64,000 bases of DNA from Thiogranum sp963752745 (GCA_963752745.1 CAVWAK010000049.1:1-64000); one strand, 5' to 3'; shown: positions 54,617 to 64,000, counted from the first letter of the stretch. Notes: generated by a model from the letters alone, not told the origin. Translations and numbers: made by a program.

Positions 54617-57600
54617 GTGAATCTGATTCGTTTTTCCATAGCTAACCCGCTGATTACCAATTTGCTGCTGGTGCTGGTATTGCTGCTGGGTGTGCTGTCC
54701 TGGTTTGCCATGCCGCAGGAAATGTTTCCAGTGGTGGAGCTGGACATGGCTCGTGTCACTACTGTCTTTGAGGGTGCATCCCCGGAGGAAGTTGAACAGC
54801 AAGTGACGCTTACCATCGAAGAGGCGTTCGACGGGATGTCAGATATTGATGTCGTGACTTCGACTTCGAGTGAGGGTTTATCCACTATCTTCCTGAAGCT
54901 TAAGCCCGGTAGTAATGTTGACCAGTTCATGCGCGATCTGCGCAGCAAACTTGACCAGATTACCGATTTGCCGGAAGAGACGGAAGAACCGGAGATGACG
55001 CGCCTGGAAGCGCGTTTCCCGGTTATTAGTATGAGTCTCTATGGAAATTCAACGCGCGGTTTTCTTTATCAGACAGCGGATGATGTCAAGCGCCGCCTGT
55101 TGAACTTGCCTGGTGTGGCCAGTGTGGGAATCGCCGGTGATCGTGAATGGGAACTGTGGGTCGAAGTGGATCCGCAAACTCTTGCGGCCCGTGGTATTTC
55201 ATTACAGCAGGTGATTGGCGCGGTTCGTAATAATCTCAAGGATTTGCCGGGCGGTTCAGTCAAGGCCCGTGAGGGTGATATTTTACTGCGTGGGAAAGGC
55301 GTGGTGCCCGACCCCGAATTTCTGCGCGATGTGGTTGTGTATCGAAATTCTCAAGGGGGGCGTTTGCGCCTTGGTGATATCGCCGAGGTCAGTCTTCGTC
55401 TTGAAGAAGCGAAAAGCCTTGGGCGATTCAACGGTGAGTCTTCGGTGAACCTGACGGTTACCAAAACTGCTGATGCCTCAACCATCAGCATCTCGGATCT
55501 GGTCAGGGAAGAGGCGAAAAAACTGCGCAGTGAATTGCCTCCTAGTATTCAGGTGGGGGTGTTTAGCGATCTGTCTGTATACGTTAAAACCCGCCTGAAT
55601 ACGGTCAAGTCTTCCGGTTTGGTGGGGCTGGCGCTGGTGCTGTTGTCGCTGTACCTGTTTCTTAATTTCCGCGTGGCATTGATTACAGCCATGGGTATAC
55701 CGGTTTCGTTTATGGTGGCGGTAGCCATGATTCATTATCTTGGCTACAGCATCAATATGGTTTCGTTGTTTGCGTTTCTGATTGCACTCGGGCTGGTTGT
55801 CGATGATGCAATCATCGTGACCGAAAATGTGTATCGTCATATGGAGCAGGGTATGCCTGCACCGCAGGCTGCCCAGCTGGGTGCGAAAGAAGTTGCTTGG
55901 CCAGTGCTGGCAGCCACCAGCACCACGGTAGCGGCTTTTTTACCAATGTTTGCTATCGGAGGCACGCTGGGTGAATTTATCAAAGTCATTCCTGTTGTCG
56001 TAGCGGCATCCCTGCTGGGTTCATTGTGGGAGGCCTTTGCCGTTCTGCCTTCACACGCTGCACACATGTTGAAAGTCGATAACAAGACCAGGCGGCAGAG
56101 CCGTATCAATTGGACCGCATTGCTACATCGTTACGTGAACCTGTTGCGATGGTCGCTGGGAAACCGCTATTTCGTCAGTCTGCTGGCCGGTGGCGTACTG
56201 ATTCTTTCAGTGGTGTACGGTGTCACGCGACTGCCTTTTCAGCTGTTTGGCGAGGCTGAGCTCGGTCAGTTTCTGGTCAATATCGAGGCGCCGAATACTT
56301 ACAGCCTGGAAGATACGGAAGCGCTGGCAAAACGCGCCGAAAAGATTGTTCTCGCTGCCGTGCGTGAAGACGAGCTCGATACGGTGTTAACAAATGTCGG
56401 GGTTACCTTTATTGACTTTAATCGCTTTCGTTTCGGTAGTAACTATATTCAGCTGATTGTCGATCTGAAAAAACCGGCTCCGCAGGGTTTTATAGAACGA
56501 TTCATAACGCCACTGGTCAGCCTTAAATTCAGCTGGGAGGGAAGCCGCGAGCGTTTGACCGAAGATATACTCAATGATGTCAGGGAGGGTTTGCAAACCC
56601 TGACAGGTATTCAGCGGTTATCAATGCTGCGTCCGCAAGGTGGTCCGGCGGGGGCGGATATCGAGGTGGGTGTTGTCGGGGACGATGTTGGGCAGCTTCT
56701 GCTGCATGCACAGACAATCCGCGATTATCTTCGTCAGCTACCGGGTGTATATGATGTGCGTCAGGATCTGGACGTTGGCAAGCTGGAATACCGTTACAGT
56801 CTGAACGAGCGTGGCCAGGAGCTGGGGCTGACCCAGCAACAGCTGGCTGATGCAGTCCGAACCGGCTTTCTGGGCCTCGAGGCTGTGCACGTCACGCGCG
56901 GTGATGAACGTATTCCTGTTCGTGTAATTTACACAGAGCCGGTTCGCCGCAACAGCTCGCTGGGTGATTTGCCGTTGGTGCTCGATGACGGACGTATTGT
57001 TTACCTCGGGGATGTCGCTGATATCGAACAGGGGCGCGGCCTGAATACCATTCGCCGGCGTGATGGTGAGCGACTGGCCATTGTGACGGCGGAAGTTGAT
57101 GATCAGGTCACCACAGCGCTGGCCGCTACAAAATTGATAGAGAAACAGTTTGCAGATTTGCCGCAGCAGGCGCCCGGTTACCGGTTGTTATTCCTCGGTG
57201 AGAAGAAAGATGCTGCTGATTCCATGAATGATATGAAGCGTGCCACGATTATCGCCCTGGCGATCATATTTTTCATACTGGCCTCTCTGTTCAAGTCCTT
57301 GCTTGACCCTCTGGTGGTAATGCTGGCCATTCCTTTCGGATTTATCGGCGTGGTTTTCGGACATATGTTGTTCGATTATCATCTGCAGTTCCTGTCGCTG
57401 ACCGGTTTCCTGGCATTAACAGGAATTGTGGTTAATGACTCGCTGATATTAATCGACTTCGCCAGACGGCTGCGCGGCGAGGGCTGGGACCGGTGCGACG
57501 CACTGGTCGAAGCCGGGCGTGTGCGGGTGCGACCGATTTTGTTGACCACAATGACGACATTTCTGGGTATCTCTCCGTTGATTTTTTTCGCTACCGGACA

Positions 57601-57757
57601 GACAGCGTTTCTGTCGCCTATGGCGGTAAGTCTTGGCTTCGGTTTGATTTTCGCAACGGTCCTGATCCTGGTTGTTGTGCCCTGCTTCTATTTGATTGCA
57701 GATGATTTGCGGCAGCGTGTGCGTACAGCGATATTTGATTTGCGCTCGAGCGCATAA
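54617..57757 (+). CDS. RND efflux transporter, AcrB-like permease
   Basis: From a GTG at 54617, starting VNLIRFSIANPLITNLLLVL, the protein has 1046 residues and 12 membrane helices. The usual periplasmic pore domains and the proton-relay region are present: FLIALGLVVDDAIIVTENVY in helix 4 has the DD pair, and FLALTGIVVNDSLILIDFAR is its partner in helix 10. It belongs to the AcrB/HAE1-like branch, more diverged than AcrB. It is in one operon with the adaptor. Regulators are not visible. The pair sits between lptD and amgK, genes that are adjacent in pseudomonads, and may have been inserted there. Confidence 0.93.
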   Translation: MNLIRFSIANPLITNLLLVLVLLLGVLSWFAMPQEMFPVVELDMARVTTVFEGASPEEVEQQVTLTIEEAFDGMSDIDVVTSTSSEGLSTIFLKLKPGSNVDQFMRDLRSKLDQITDLPEETEEPEMTRLEARFPVISMSLYGNSTRGFLYQTADDVKRRLLNLPGVASVGIAGDREWELWVEVDPQTLAARGISLQQVIGAVRNNLKDLPGGSVKAREGDILLRGKGVVPDPEFLRDVVVYRNSQGGRLRLGDIAEVSLRLEEAKSLGRFNGESSVNLTVTKTADASTISISDLVREEAKKLRSELPPSIQVGVFSDLSVYVKTRLNTVKSSGLVGLALVLLSLYLFLNFRVALITAMGIPVSFMVAVAMIHYLGYSINMVSLFAFLIALGLVVDDAIIVTENVYRHMEQGMPAPQAAQLGAKEVAWPVLAATSTTVAAFLPMFAIGGTLGEFIKVIPVVVAASLLGSLWEAFAVLPSHAAHMLKVDNKTRRQSRINWTALLHRYVNLLRWSLGNRYFVSLLAGGVLILSVVYGVTRLPFQLFGEAELGQFLVNIEAPNTYSLEDTEALAKRAEKIVLAAVREDELDTVLTNVGVTFIDFNRFRFGSNYIQLIVDLKKPAPQGFIERFITPLVSLKFSWEGSRERLTEDILNDVREGLQTLTGIQRLSMLRPQGGPAGADIEVGVVGDDVGQLLLHAQTIRDYLRQLPGVYDVRQDLDVGKLEYRYSLNERGQELGLTQQQLADAVRTGFLGLEAVHVTRGDERIPVRVIYTEPVRRNSSLGDLPLVLDDGRIVYLGDVADIEQGRGLNTIRRRDGERLAIVTAEVDDQVTTALAATKLIEKQFADLPQQAPGYRLLFLGEKKDAADSMNDMKRATIIALAIIFFILASLFKSLLDPLVVMLAIPFGFIGVVFGHMLFDYHLQFLSLTGFLALTGIVVNDSLILIDFARRLRGEGWDRCDALVEAGRVRVRPILLTTMTTFLGISPLIFFATGQTAFLSPMAVSLGFGLIFATVLILVVVPCFYLIADDLRQRVRTAIFDLRSSA

Positions 57758-57816
57758 ACGAAGATGTGATGAAGTTATAATCAACGGGATAATGACAATG
57801 TTTCCAGGGCGGTGTT

Positions 57817-58800
57817 ATGGGTGAACGGCGTGCCAGTTTGCAGGGTTGGGCGGAGGAACAGCTGGGATGGCCGAATGTGGAGTTGACGCCGGCGTCAACC
57901 GATGCCAGTTTTCGCCGTTACTTTCGTGTCGAGCGCGACGGCAATAGCTATATCCTCATGGATGCGCCACCGGACAAGGAAGACTGCGCACCGTTCGTAC
58001 ACGTCAGCCGGTTACTGCAGGAGCTTGGTCTGCACGTGCCGGAAGTGATAGCTGCAGATGCGCGTGGGTTCCTGCTGCTGTCAGATCTGGGGCACCGTCA
58101 GTACCTTGATGAGCTGAATGAACACACCGTCGACCGTTTGTATGGTGATGCTCTTGGCGCGCTGGCCACGCTGCAGAGTTGTGCTGTGGCTGATTGCGGC
58201 TTGCCGGCCTATGACCGCGAGCTGTTGTTGTTCGAGATGTCACTGTTTCGCGACTGGTTGCTTGGATCACACCTGGGCATGCAACTGAATGACGCGCAAC
58301 TGGCCGGATTGAACAGGAGCTTTGACACGCTGGCTGACAATGCGCTGCAACAGCCCGTTGTTTGCGTGCATCGCGACTATCACTCACGCAATCTGATGAT
58401 GTCAGACTTCCACAACCCGGGGATACTGGATTACCAGGATGCGGTGACTGGCCCCATGACTTACGATCTGGTGTCGTTGTTGCGTGATTGCTATATCCGC
58501 TGGCCGCGTGAACGCGTTGAAGGCTGGGCGCTTGGCTATTTTGAACTGGCCCGGCAGACCGGTATTCTGCGTCCCGATCAGGCAGACGAGCAGCAGTTCC
58601 TGCGCTGGTTTGACTGGATGGGTGTACAGCGTCATCTGAAGGCGGCAGGTATTTTCGCCCGCCTGTATCATCGCGATGGCAAGTCCGGCTACCTGGAAGA
58701 TATTCCTCGTACCCTGGGGTATGTCGAGGAGGTTTGCACGCGCTATCCTGAACTTGAGGAACTGGGAGTGCTGACGCAGCAGGTAGTATCGCGTCTATGA
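57817..58800 (+). CDS. amgK: N-acetylmuramate/N-acetylglucosamine kinase
   Basis: AmgK phosphorylates the anomeric carbon of MurNAc, starting the recycling route that bypasses de novo UDP-MurNAc synthesis. The 327-residue product is an aminoglycoside phosphotransferase-fold kinase, with VCVHRDYHSRNLMMSDFHNP (catalytic Asp and Asn) and DYQDAVTGPMTYDLVSLLRD (metal Asp). Its stop overlaps the murU start (ATGA), as in Pseudomonas putida. It starts MGERRASLQGWAEEQLGWPN. Confidence 0.94.
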   Translation: MGERRASLQGWAEEQLGWPNVELTPASTDASFRRYFRVERDGNSYILMDAPPDKEDCAPFVHVSRLLQELGLHVPEVIAADARGFLLLSDLGHRQYLDELNEHTVDRLYGDALGALATLQSCAVADCGLPAYDRELLLFEMSLFRDWLLGSHLGMQLNDAQLAGLNRSFDTLADNALQQPVVCVHRDYHSRNLMMSDFHNPGILDYQDAVTGPMTYDLVSLLRDCYIRWPRERVEGWALGYFELARQTGILRPDQADEQQFLRWFDWMGVQRHLKAAGIFARLYHRDGKSGYLEDIPRTLGYVEEVCTRYPELEELGVLTQQVVSRL

Positions 58801-59459
58801 GAGCAATGATTCTCGCCGCCGGTCGTGGCGAACGCATGCGCCCATTGACCGATCGTACGCCGAAACCGTTGCTTGAGGTTGACGGCAAGCCACTCATCGA
58901 GCATCACATCACGTGCTTGCGTGCGGCAGGCATTACCCGTTTGGTGATCAATTACGCCCACCTTGGCGAGCAGATCGTTGCGCGACTGGGTGATGGTAGT
59001 GGGCTGGGTGTCGATATCAGATATTCACCGGAGCCTGCCGGTGCCCTGGAAACCGGTGGTGGTATCAAGCATGCACTGCCGTTGCTGGGTGAACAGCCGT
59101 TTCTGGTGGTGAATGGCGATATCTGGACCGACTACCCTTACAGTGATATGCGGCTTGGTGCCGGCAAGCTTGCGCACCTGGTGCTGGTCAATAACCCTGC
59201 GCATCATCCGCAGGGTGATTTTGGCCTGTCCGGGCGCACTGTGGTGGAGGCTGGGGAACAACGCCTGACCTTCAGTGGTATCGGTGTCTATCACCCGCAT
59301 TTGTTTGACGGCGCACCGGGGGAGGTGTTCCCATTGGCGCCGTTGTTAAGGGCCGCTATAAAGCGTGGCGAGGTCAGCGGCGAACACTATATCGGTCAGT
59401 GGCTGGATATCGGTACGCCGCAACGGCTTGATGCACTTAATCGTGAGCTTAAAGGATAG
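58797..59459 (+). CDS. murU: N-acetylmuramate-1-phosphate uridylyltransferase
   Basis: MurU makes UDP-MurNAc from MurNAc-1-phosphate, the product of AmgK. It is a 220-residue nucleotidyltransferase with MRAMILAAGRGERMRPLTDR, then TPKPLLEVDGKPLIEHHI, and the metal site in LVVNGDIWTDYP. The two-gene pair gives the cell a fosfomycin-tolerant path to peptidoglycan precursors in known species. Coupled by four-base overlap to amgK. Confidence 0.95.
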   Translation: MRAMILAAGRGERMRPLTDRTPKPLLEVDGKPLIEHHITCLRAAGITRLVINYAHLGEQIVARLGDGSGLGVDIRYSPEPAGALETGGGIKHALPLLGEQPFLVVNGDIWTDYPYSDMRLGAGKLAHLVLVNNPAHHPQGDFGLSGRTVVEAGEQRLTFSGIGVYHPHLFDGAPGEVFPLAPLLRAAIKRGEVSGEHYIGQWLDIGTPQRLDALNRELKG

Positions 59460-59462
59460 GAT

Positions 59463-60896
59463 ATGGGTGACGAGATTACCCACAGTCATTTTTCCAGGTC
59501 TGACTTCGAAGGTTTCGGACAGCGCCTGCAGGCGGAAACCCGGTTGCTGGGCCAATGGTTTAACGACAAGGCGTTTTCAAACCGTGTACCGGTCTGTGGC
59601 CTGGAACTCGAGGCCTGGCTGATTGACGGACAGGGTATGCCTGCCCCGCTAAATCAGTCGTTCCTGAAAAAAATAGACGACCCGCTGGTAGTGCCAGAGC
59701 TGGCGCGCTTCAATGTTGAGCTGAACGTGCACCCGCATGCCTTGCAGGGGCAGGCCCTGACCCGGCTTTACCAGGGTCTGCAGCAAACCTGGGAACGTTC
59801 CCAGACAGTTGCCAGCGAGTTGGATGCCCGCCTGGTCATGGTGGGTATTCTGCCAAGCGTCGAACAAAAGCATTTGTCGCTGGCAAATATGTCTGCGCAA
59901 AAGCGCTATCGTGCCCTCAATCAGCAGGTGCTGCGCTTGCGGGATGGTGAGCCGTTGACGGTGGATATTCATGGTCGCGAACACCTGAATATACTGCATA
60001 GCGATGTCATGCTGGAATCGGCCGCAACCTCGCTACAGTTGCATCTCAAGGTAGGAGTTGATGATGCTGTGAGATATTACAATGCAGCCCAGATTGTCTC
60101 GGCGCCACTGGTTGCCGCGGCTTCCAATTCGCCCTTCCTGTTTGGCAAGGACCTGTGGGATGAGACTCGTATCCCGCTGTTCGAACAGTCGGTGGAAGTC
60201 GGCGGGTTCGCCGGCGCCAGCCGCGGACCGGTTCGCAGGGTCAGTTTTGGTACCGGTTATGCCAAGGAATCATTATTCGAATGCTTCGTTGAAAACGAAG
60301 CGCATTTTCCCGTGTTGCTGCCGATTGATTTTGAGGAGCCGGCCAGCGAGATGCGCCATCTGCGTCTCCACAACGGTACTATCTGGCGCTGGAACCGCCC
60401 GCTGATCGGCTACGATGATGATGGCACTCCGCATCTACGCATTGAACATCGTGTGTTGCCGGCCGGGCCAACAGTGCTTGACTGTATTGCCAACGCAGCC
60501 TTTTTCTATGGCCTGGTCCAGGCCCTGGCGACAGCCGAGATTCCCCCGGAAACGCAGCTGCCGTTTACGACAGCGCGTGACAACTTCTATGCAGTTGCCA
60601 GGAACGGTCTGGATGGGCAGATCACCTGGCTGGACGGGCGTAAACTTTCGGTTCAGACACTGTTGCTTGATCAGCTGATTCCGCTGGCTCGTTACGGTCT
60701 GGGTTTGCTGGATATTGATCCAGGTGATCGAGATCACTACCTGGGTATCGTCAAGGCACGTGTGCGTAATGCCTGCACCGGGAGTGCCTGGCAGCGTGCC
60801 TGGGTTGCCAGGCATGGAGACGATATGCAGGCGTTAACCCAGGCTTACTATCAGCGGCAACAGAGTGGTGAGCCGGTACATGACTGGAGTGGTTGA
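59463..60896 (+). CDS. Glutamate-cysteine ligase family 2 (GCS2) protein
   Basis: A 477-residue carboxylate-amine ligase of the GCS2 class. VCGLELEAWLIDGQGMPAPL carries the first acidic metal ligands, and ARFNVELNVHPHALQGQALT and LQLHLKVGVDDAVRYYNAAQ follow, with EHRVLPAGPTVLDCIANAAF near the end. Family members form gamma-glutamyl amide bonds with ATP. It is longer than E. coli YbdK (372) and its amine acceptor is not evident. It lies three bases after murU and five before an AstE-like gene, which suggests that one makes and the other cuts a related amide. Confidence 0.87.
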   Translation: MGDEITHSHFSRSDFEGFGQRLQAETRLLGQWFNDKAFSNRVPVCGLELEAWLIDGQGMPAPLNQSFLKKIDDPLVVPELARFNVELNVHPHALQGQALTRLYQGLQQTWERSQTVASELDARLVMVGILPSVEQKHLSLANMSAQKRYRALNQQVLRLRDGEPLTVDIHGREHLNILHSDVMLESAATSLQLHLKVGVDDAVRYYNAAQIVSAPLVAAASNSPFLFGKDLWDETRIPLFEQSVEVGGFAGASRGPVRRVSFGTGYAKESLFECFVENEAHFPVLLPIDFEEPASEMRHLRLHNGTIWRWNRPLIGYDDDGTPHLRIEHRVLPAGPTVLDCIANAAFFYGLVQALATAEIPPETQLPFTTARDNFYAVARNGLDGQITWLDGRKLSVQTLLLDQLIPLARYGLGLLDIDPGDRDHYLGIVKARVRNACTGSAWQRAWVARHGDDMQALTQAYYQRQQSGEPVHDWSG

Positions 60897-60901
60897 GTCC
60901 G

Positions 60902-61921
60902 ATGGGTAGCTTGCTTAGACAATGCGACGGCATTCCTGATGGCTTGCTGGAAGCGCGACCTGAAGATTTGGCGGATTTGCTGGGTGGTCCGACCTTGCTG
61001 CATTTGTCGGGACGCCGCGAACAGCCACTGTTCGTTTCGTCATTATTGCACGGTAACGAAACCACCGGCTTGCTTGCTGTTCAGGATCTGCTGCTGCAGT
61101 ACCGTGGCAAGGAGTTGCCACGTGCCTTGAGTATTTTTATCGGTAATGTCGAAGCGGCGCGTGATGGCTTGCGGCGTCTGGCCGGGCAGCCGGACTACAA
61201 TCGTGTCTGGCCTGGTACTGATTACGCCGATAGTCCCGAAAAGCGCATGATGGCCGAAGTTGTTGAAATAATGCGTCAGCGACAACCGTTCGCCAGTGTG
61301 GACGTGCACAATAATACCGGTATCAATCCTCACTACGCCTGCATCAATCGTATCGACCACCAGTTCATGCATCTGGCCAGTATGTTCAGCCGTACGCTGG
61401 TGTATTTTATTCGTCCCGCTGGTGTTCAGTCGATGGCGTTTGCAGCTCTCTGCCCGGCATTGACAGTCGAGTGCGGCAAGGTAGGGCAAAGTGCCGGAGA
61501 AGAACACGCCCGTGAATTTCTCGATGCCTGCCTGCATCTGAGCAAGATTCCGGACCATCCTGTGGCGGCGCACGACGTCGATCTGTTCCACACGGTTGCG
61601 ATTGTGCATATACCGCGCGCGTACAGTTTTGGATTTGGTGACAGCCCCGTGGACATCTGCTTTATTGATGATCTCGATCATCTCAACTTCCGGGAATTAC
61701 CGCCAGGCACTACGCTTGCACACATCGATGGCATCGACGATTTGCCGCTGGAGGTTATTGATGAACAGGGAGATGAAGTGTCAGCGCGTTATTTCCGGAT
61801 TGAAGACTCGATGCTGCGCACGAGGCGGGCAGTGATGCCGTCAATGTTCACACTTGATGAGAGGGTGATACGGCAGGACTGCCTGGGATATTTGATGGAG
61901 CGTTATCCCTTGCCCGGCTAG
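60902..61921 (+). CDS. Succinylglutamate desuccinylase/aspartoacylase-family (M14) amidohydrolase
   Basis: A zinc carboxypeptidase-fold protein of 339 residues from ATG 60902. A TTG at 60893 overlapping the previous stop would add three residues. Zinc ligands are seen in SLLHGNETTGLLAV (His, Glu) and SVDVHNNTGINPHYACI (His). TVECGKVGQSAGEEHAREFL holds the later catalytic Glu. It differs from AstE in lacking arginine-succinyltransferase neighbours. Such enzymes remove acyl groups from amino acids. Next to a GCS2 ligase, it may release product from a gamma-glutamyl or N-acyl compound; this is inference. Confidence 0.85.
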   Translation: MGSLLRQCDGIPDGLLEARPEDLADLLGGPTLLHLSGRREQPLFVSSLLHGNETTGLLAVQDLLLQYRGKELPRALSIFIGNVEAARDGLRRLAGQPDYNRVWPGTDYADSPEKRMMAEVVEIMRQRQPFASVDVHNNTGINPHYACINRIDHQFMHLASMFSRTLVYFIRPAGVQSMAFAALCPALTVECGKVGQSAGEEHAREFLDACLHLSKIPDHPVAAHDVDLFHTVAIVHIPRAYSFGFGDSPVDICFIDDLDHLNFRELPPGTTLAHIDGIDDLPLEVIDEQGDEVSARYFRIEDSMLRTRRAVMPSMFTLDERVIRQDCLGYLMERYPLPG

Positions 61922-62724
61922 TAGCCGCGAGCGCTTCGATCGATATCGCCCGGGATATCCGCTAAACGTTCTACGCCGGTTGTGAAATGACCATCATCGT
62001 AGAGATCGAGCCAGCGGTATCCGGGGGGAATATATTCAACCGCGAAGTCTTCGCTGCCGGGAAGAAACTGGATACAGGTTGATGGCGTGGATAACAGCCG
62101 TACGCCATTGCGTTGCTGATCAAAAACCTGGTGTACATGTCCCCAGATAATGCCGCGTACCTGCGGATGCCGGTCGATGACAGCAAAAAAATCATCGGGA
62201 TTATCGACGGCCATGGTGTCCAGCCAGCGGCTGCCGATTGAAACCGGTTGGTGATGCAGCCATATCAACGTTGGTAAGTCGCTTGCCTGTTGCAGCGAAT
62301 CTTCCATGTTTTTAAGTTCGGCACCAGAAAGATGGCCGCCCTCACTGCCGGCTACACTGGAGTCAAGAAAGATCAGTTGCCAGCCATTGATATGAACGCT
62401 GGTATGGCTGTTATAACCGTTGCCATTCATACATTTCTTCAGAATTTCGGCTTCGTCGTGATTGCCTGGCAGGCAATGAACTGGCACACCCATCCGGTTG
62501 AAGCAGTCCCGGGCCAACGCATACGCTTGCGGTGATCCATCGTGCGTCAGGTCGCCACTGGCTACAACCAGTTCGGGCTGGCGTTGACTGGCATGCTCGA
62601 TCACCCGCTGCAGGCAATGGCGGGTATTGAGGCCCAGCAAACAGCCATCAGGGTCGGCGTGCAGGTGAGTGTCAGTGATCTGCGCAATACGCAGAACCGG
62701 GGCGTCGTGTCCTTCGGTGGTCAC
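61918..62724 (-). CDS. cpdA: 3',5'-cyclic-AMP phosphodiesterase CpdA
   Basis: A class III cyclic nucleotide phosphodiesterase of 268 residues from a GTG at 62724. It has the calcineurin-like motifs RIAQITDTHLHADP, VVASGDLTHDGSP, LPGNHDEAEIL and IWGHVHQVFD. CpdA lowers cAMP. The GTG overlaps the argA stop (TAGTG), so the genes are coupled. It converges on the AstE-like gene with a four-base overlap of ends. Confidence 0.93.
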   Translation of the reverse strand: MTTEGHDAPVLRIAQITDTHLHADPDGCLLGLNTRHCLQRVIEHASQRQPELVVASGDLTHDGSPQAYALARDCFNRMGVPVHCLPGNHDEAEILKKCMNGNGYNSHTSVHINGWQLIFLDSSVAGSEGGHLSGAELKNMEDSLQQASDLPTLIWLHHQPVSIGSRWLDTMAVDNPDDFFAVIDRHPQVRGIIWGHVHQVFDQQRNGVRLLSTPSTCIQFLPGSEDFAVEYIPPGYRWLDLYDDGHFTTGVERLADIPGDIDRSARGY

Positions 62725-64000
62725 TATTCTATCGCCTTGATAAAGACCTTTGAGTTACGCTGGTAATTATACAGGCCACGTTTCTTTAGTGGCAGCCGGG
62801 ACATATCGGTATTTTTGAAGCCGCGTTCCCTGAACCAGTGAGAGGTCAGCGTCGTCAGTACAAACAGGTGTTTGATGCCCATATTACGGCTGCGCTGCTC
62901 AATGGCTCTAAGAAGATCGTCGCCGCGACCATGTCCCCTGTACTCAGGGTGGACTGCAACGCAGGCAAGTTCTGCCAGCTGGCCGTCATAAGGGTACAGT
63001 GCTGCACAGGCGACTATCATGCCATCGCGCTTGACGACCAGAAAGTGCTCTATCTCCATCTCCAGCCGTTCGCGCGAGCGCTTGACGAGAGCGCCTTTTT
63101 CTTCGAGGGGCTCAATCAGTTTCATAATGCCACCGACGTCGTCGATAGAAGCGACACGCAAGCCTTCGTAGATTTCCGCGCTGACCAGGGTGCCGATGCC
63201 ATCGCGTGTGAACAACTCCAGTAGCAAGCCGCCATGAGTCCTTCTGGGCACGAGGTGTGTGCGCTTGACCCCGCGTCTGCAGCTGTCTATGGCGTTGACC
63301 AGGTGGCGCGTCCACTCATCGCTGAGTTTGCGCCGTGAGCGCAATATCTGTTCAGCCTCGATCAGTGACAGCTGGTGAATGAATTGCCGACGACTGTCGC
63401 GCAGTCCTTCGCCTTCTACCAGCATCACCAGCTTTTCAGCATGCAAGGCTATGGAGGCGGCTGTGGCAACCTCTTCAGCACTCAGGTTGAAAATTTCACC
63501 AGTCGGTGAATAGCCTATCGGCGACAACAGGACAATACGGCCGGCGTCCAGTTGCTGGTGTATGCCTGTGGCATCAATGCGTCTGACCTCGCCGGTGTGA
63601 CAATAGTCCACGCCGTCACGGATGCCCAGCGGTCGGGCGGTGACAAAATTTCCGGTGGCTACGCCAATGCTGTTTGTCGGTACCGGCGAGTTCACCAGCC
63701 CCATCGACAGTTTGGCTTCAATGTCGACGCGCAGACTGCCCACCGCGTCCTTAACGGCAGCCAGTGCCTGATCGTCGGTAAGGCGCAGGCCATTGACATA
63801 GTGAATGTCGGCGCCGTTCTGTTTGAGGCGCTGTTCGATCTGTGGTCGGGCTCCGTGTACCAGTACCAGGCGTATCCCGAGGGTGTTTAGCAGGGCAATA
63901 TCGTTGACCAGTTCTTCAAAGCCTTCACCGACCGCTTCGCCGCCAAAAGTAAGCACCATGGTGCTGCCGCGATGTGCCCGGATATAGGGTGTGGCCTGGC
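62724..64000 (-). CDS. argA: Amino-acid N-acetyltransferase (N-acetylglutamate synthase), N-terminus beyond the right edge
   Basis: ArgA makes N-acetylglutamate, the first step of arginine synthesis. The frame is open to the window edge, where PYIRAHRGSTMVLTFGGEAV matches the region near residue 20 of E. coli ArgA, so only some 20 residues are missing. The amino-acid-kinase-like domain (residues to about 290, with VLVHGARPQIEQRL) is followed by a GNAT domain (ACVAVHPEYRGHGRGDDLLR). It starts before the ATG at 63959, which is internal. Downstream cpdA is coupled. Confidence 0.96.
   Translation of the reverse strand, partial: QATPYIRAHRGSTMVLTFGGEAVGEGFEELVNDIALLNTLGIRLVLVHGARPQIEQRLKQNGADIHYVNGLRLTDDQALAAVKDAVGSLRVDIEAKLSMGLVNSPVPTNSIGVATGNFVTARPLGIRDGVDYCHTGEVRRIDATGIHQQLDAGRIVLLSPIGYSPTGEIFNLSAEEVATAASIALHAEKLVMLVEGEGLRDSRRQFIHQLSLIEAEQILRSRRKLSDEWTRHLVNAIDSCRRGVKRTHLVPRRTHGGLLLELFTRDGIGTLVSAEIYEGLRVASIDDVGGIMKLIEPLEEKGALVKRSRERLEMEIEHFLVVKRDGMIVACAALYPYDGQLAELACVAVHPEYRGHGRGDDLLRAIEQRSRNMGIKHLFVLTTLTSHWFRERGFKNTDMSRLPLKKRGLYNYQRNSKVFIKAIE

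Noticed and set aside
1..64000. CRISPR arrays, tRNA or rRNA genes
   Set aside because: No regularly spaced repeats, no cloverleaf-like GTTCRANTC stretches with matching arms, and no rRNA segments were seen on reading both strands.

Overview
The window is a stretch of chromosome from a gammaproteobacterium. Two blocks show this. One is rpiA / EVE protein / fau / 6S RNA / zapA / zapB-like / ygfB / pepP / ubiH / ubiI / glycine riboswitch / gcv genes, the order known from Escherichia coli and relatives. The other is lptD-surA-pdxA-rsmA ... apaG-apaH facing folA-thyA-lgt. The split glycine decarboxylase (GcvPA + GcvPB), the AmgK-MurU peptidoglycan recycling pair, and secreted proteins with C-terminal sorting tails suggest an environmental, non-enteric lineage (Chromatiales-like). 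I cannot name the genus from sequence alone.

Layout. 1-8 kb is accessory and damaged: an edge-truncated SET-like protein, a TPR-sulfotransferase, a decayed IS66 transposase end, a FadL/OmpP1 porin gene with three frame breaks, and a large secreted protein with Ig-like repeats, a choice-of-anchor U domain and a Gly-Cys/TM/Arg tail, followed by the remnant of a second such tail. 8-19 kb is housekeeping: aroQ-accB-accC-prmA, a DUF3426 protein, dusB-fis, purH-purD, rpiA and ilvA. 19-33 kb is the conserved block above, with 6S RNA, a MOSC protein, a tandem glycine riboswitch and a gcvT-gcvH-gcvPA-tpx-gcvPB operon, then dgkA, a PfkB kinase and a methyltransferase. 33.6-37 kb holds two orphan periplasmic binding proteins and two AT-richer genes whose stop codons lie inside attC-like sites, so they resemble integron gene cassettes. 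37-42 kb has a YyaL/DUF255 protein and a GT2 / LAB_N / GT39 trio that probably moves or modifies lipid-linked sugars at the envelope. 42-53 kb has rlmI, lgt-thyA-folA, apaH/apaG, two unknown genes, a UspA protein and the rsmA-pdxA-surA-lptD operon. 53.4-64 kb has an RND efflux pair, amgK-murU, a GCS2 ligase next to an AstE/M14 amidohydrolase, cpdA and a truncated argA.

Six genes (FadL, the anchor-U protein, aroQ, accB, the DUF3426 protein, gcvT), plus the second-tail remnant, carry single-base frame breaks. Several of these genes are normally essential and all remain readable on both sides of the break. I therefore suspect assembly or sequencing indels, clustered in the first 12 kb plus gcvT. 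No rRNA, tRNA, CRISPR array or intact transposon was seen.
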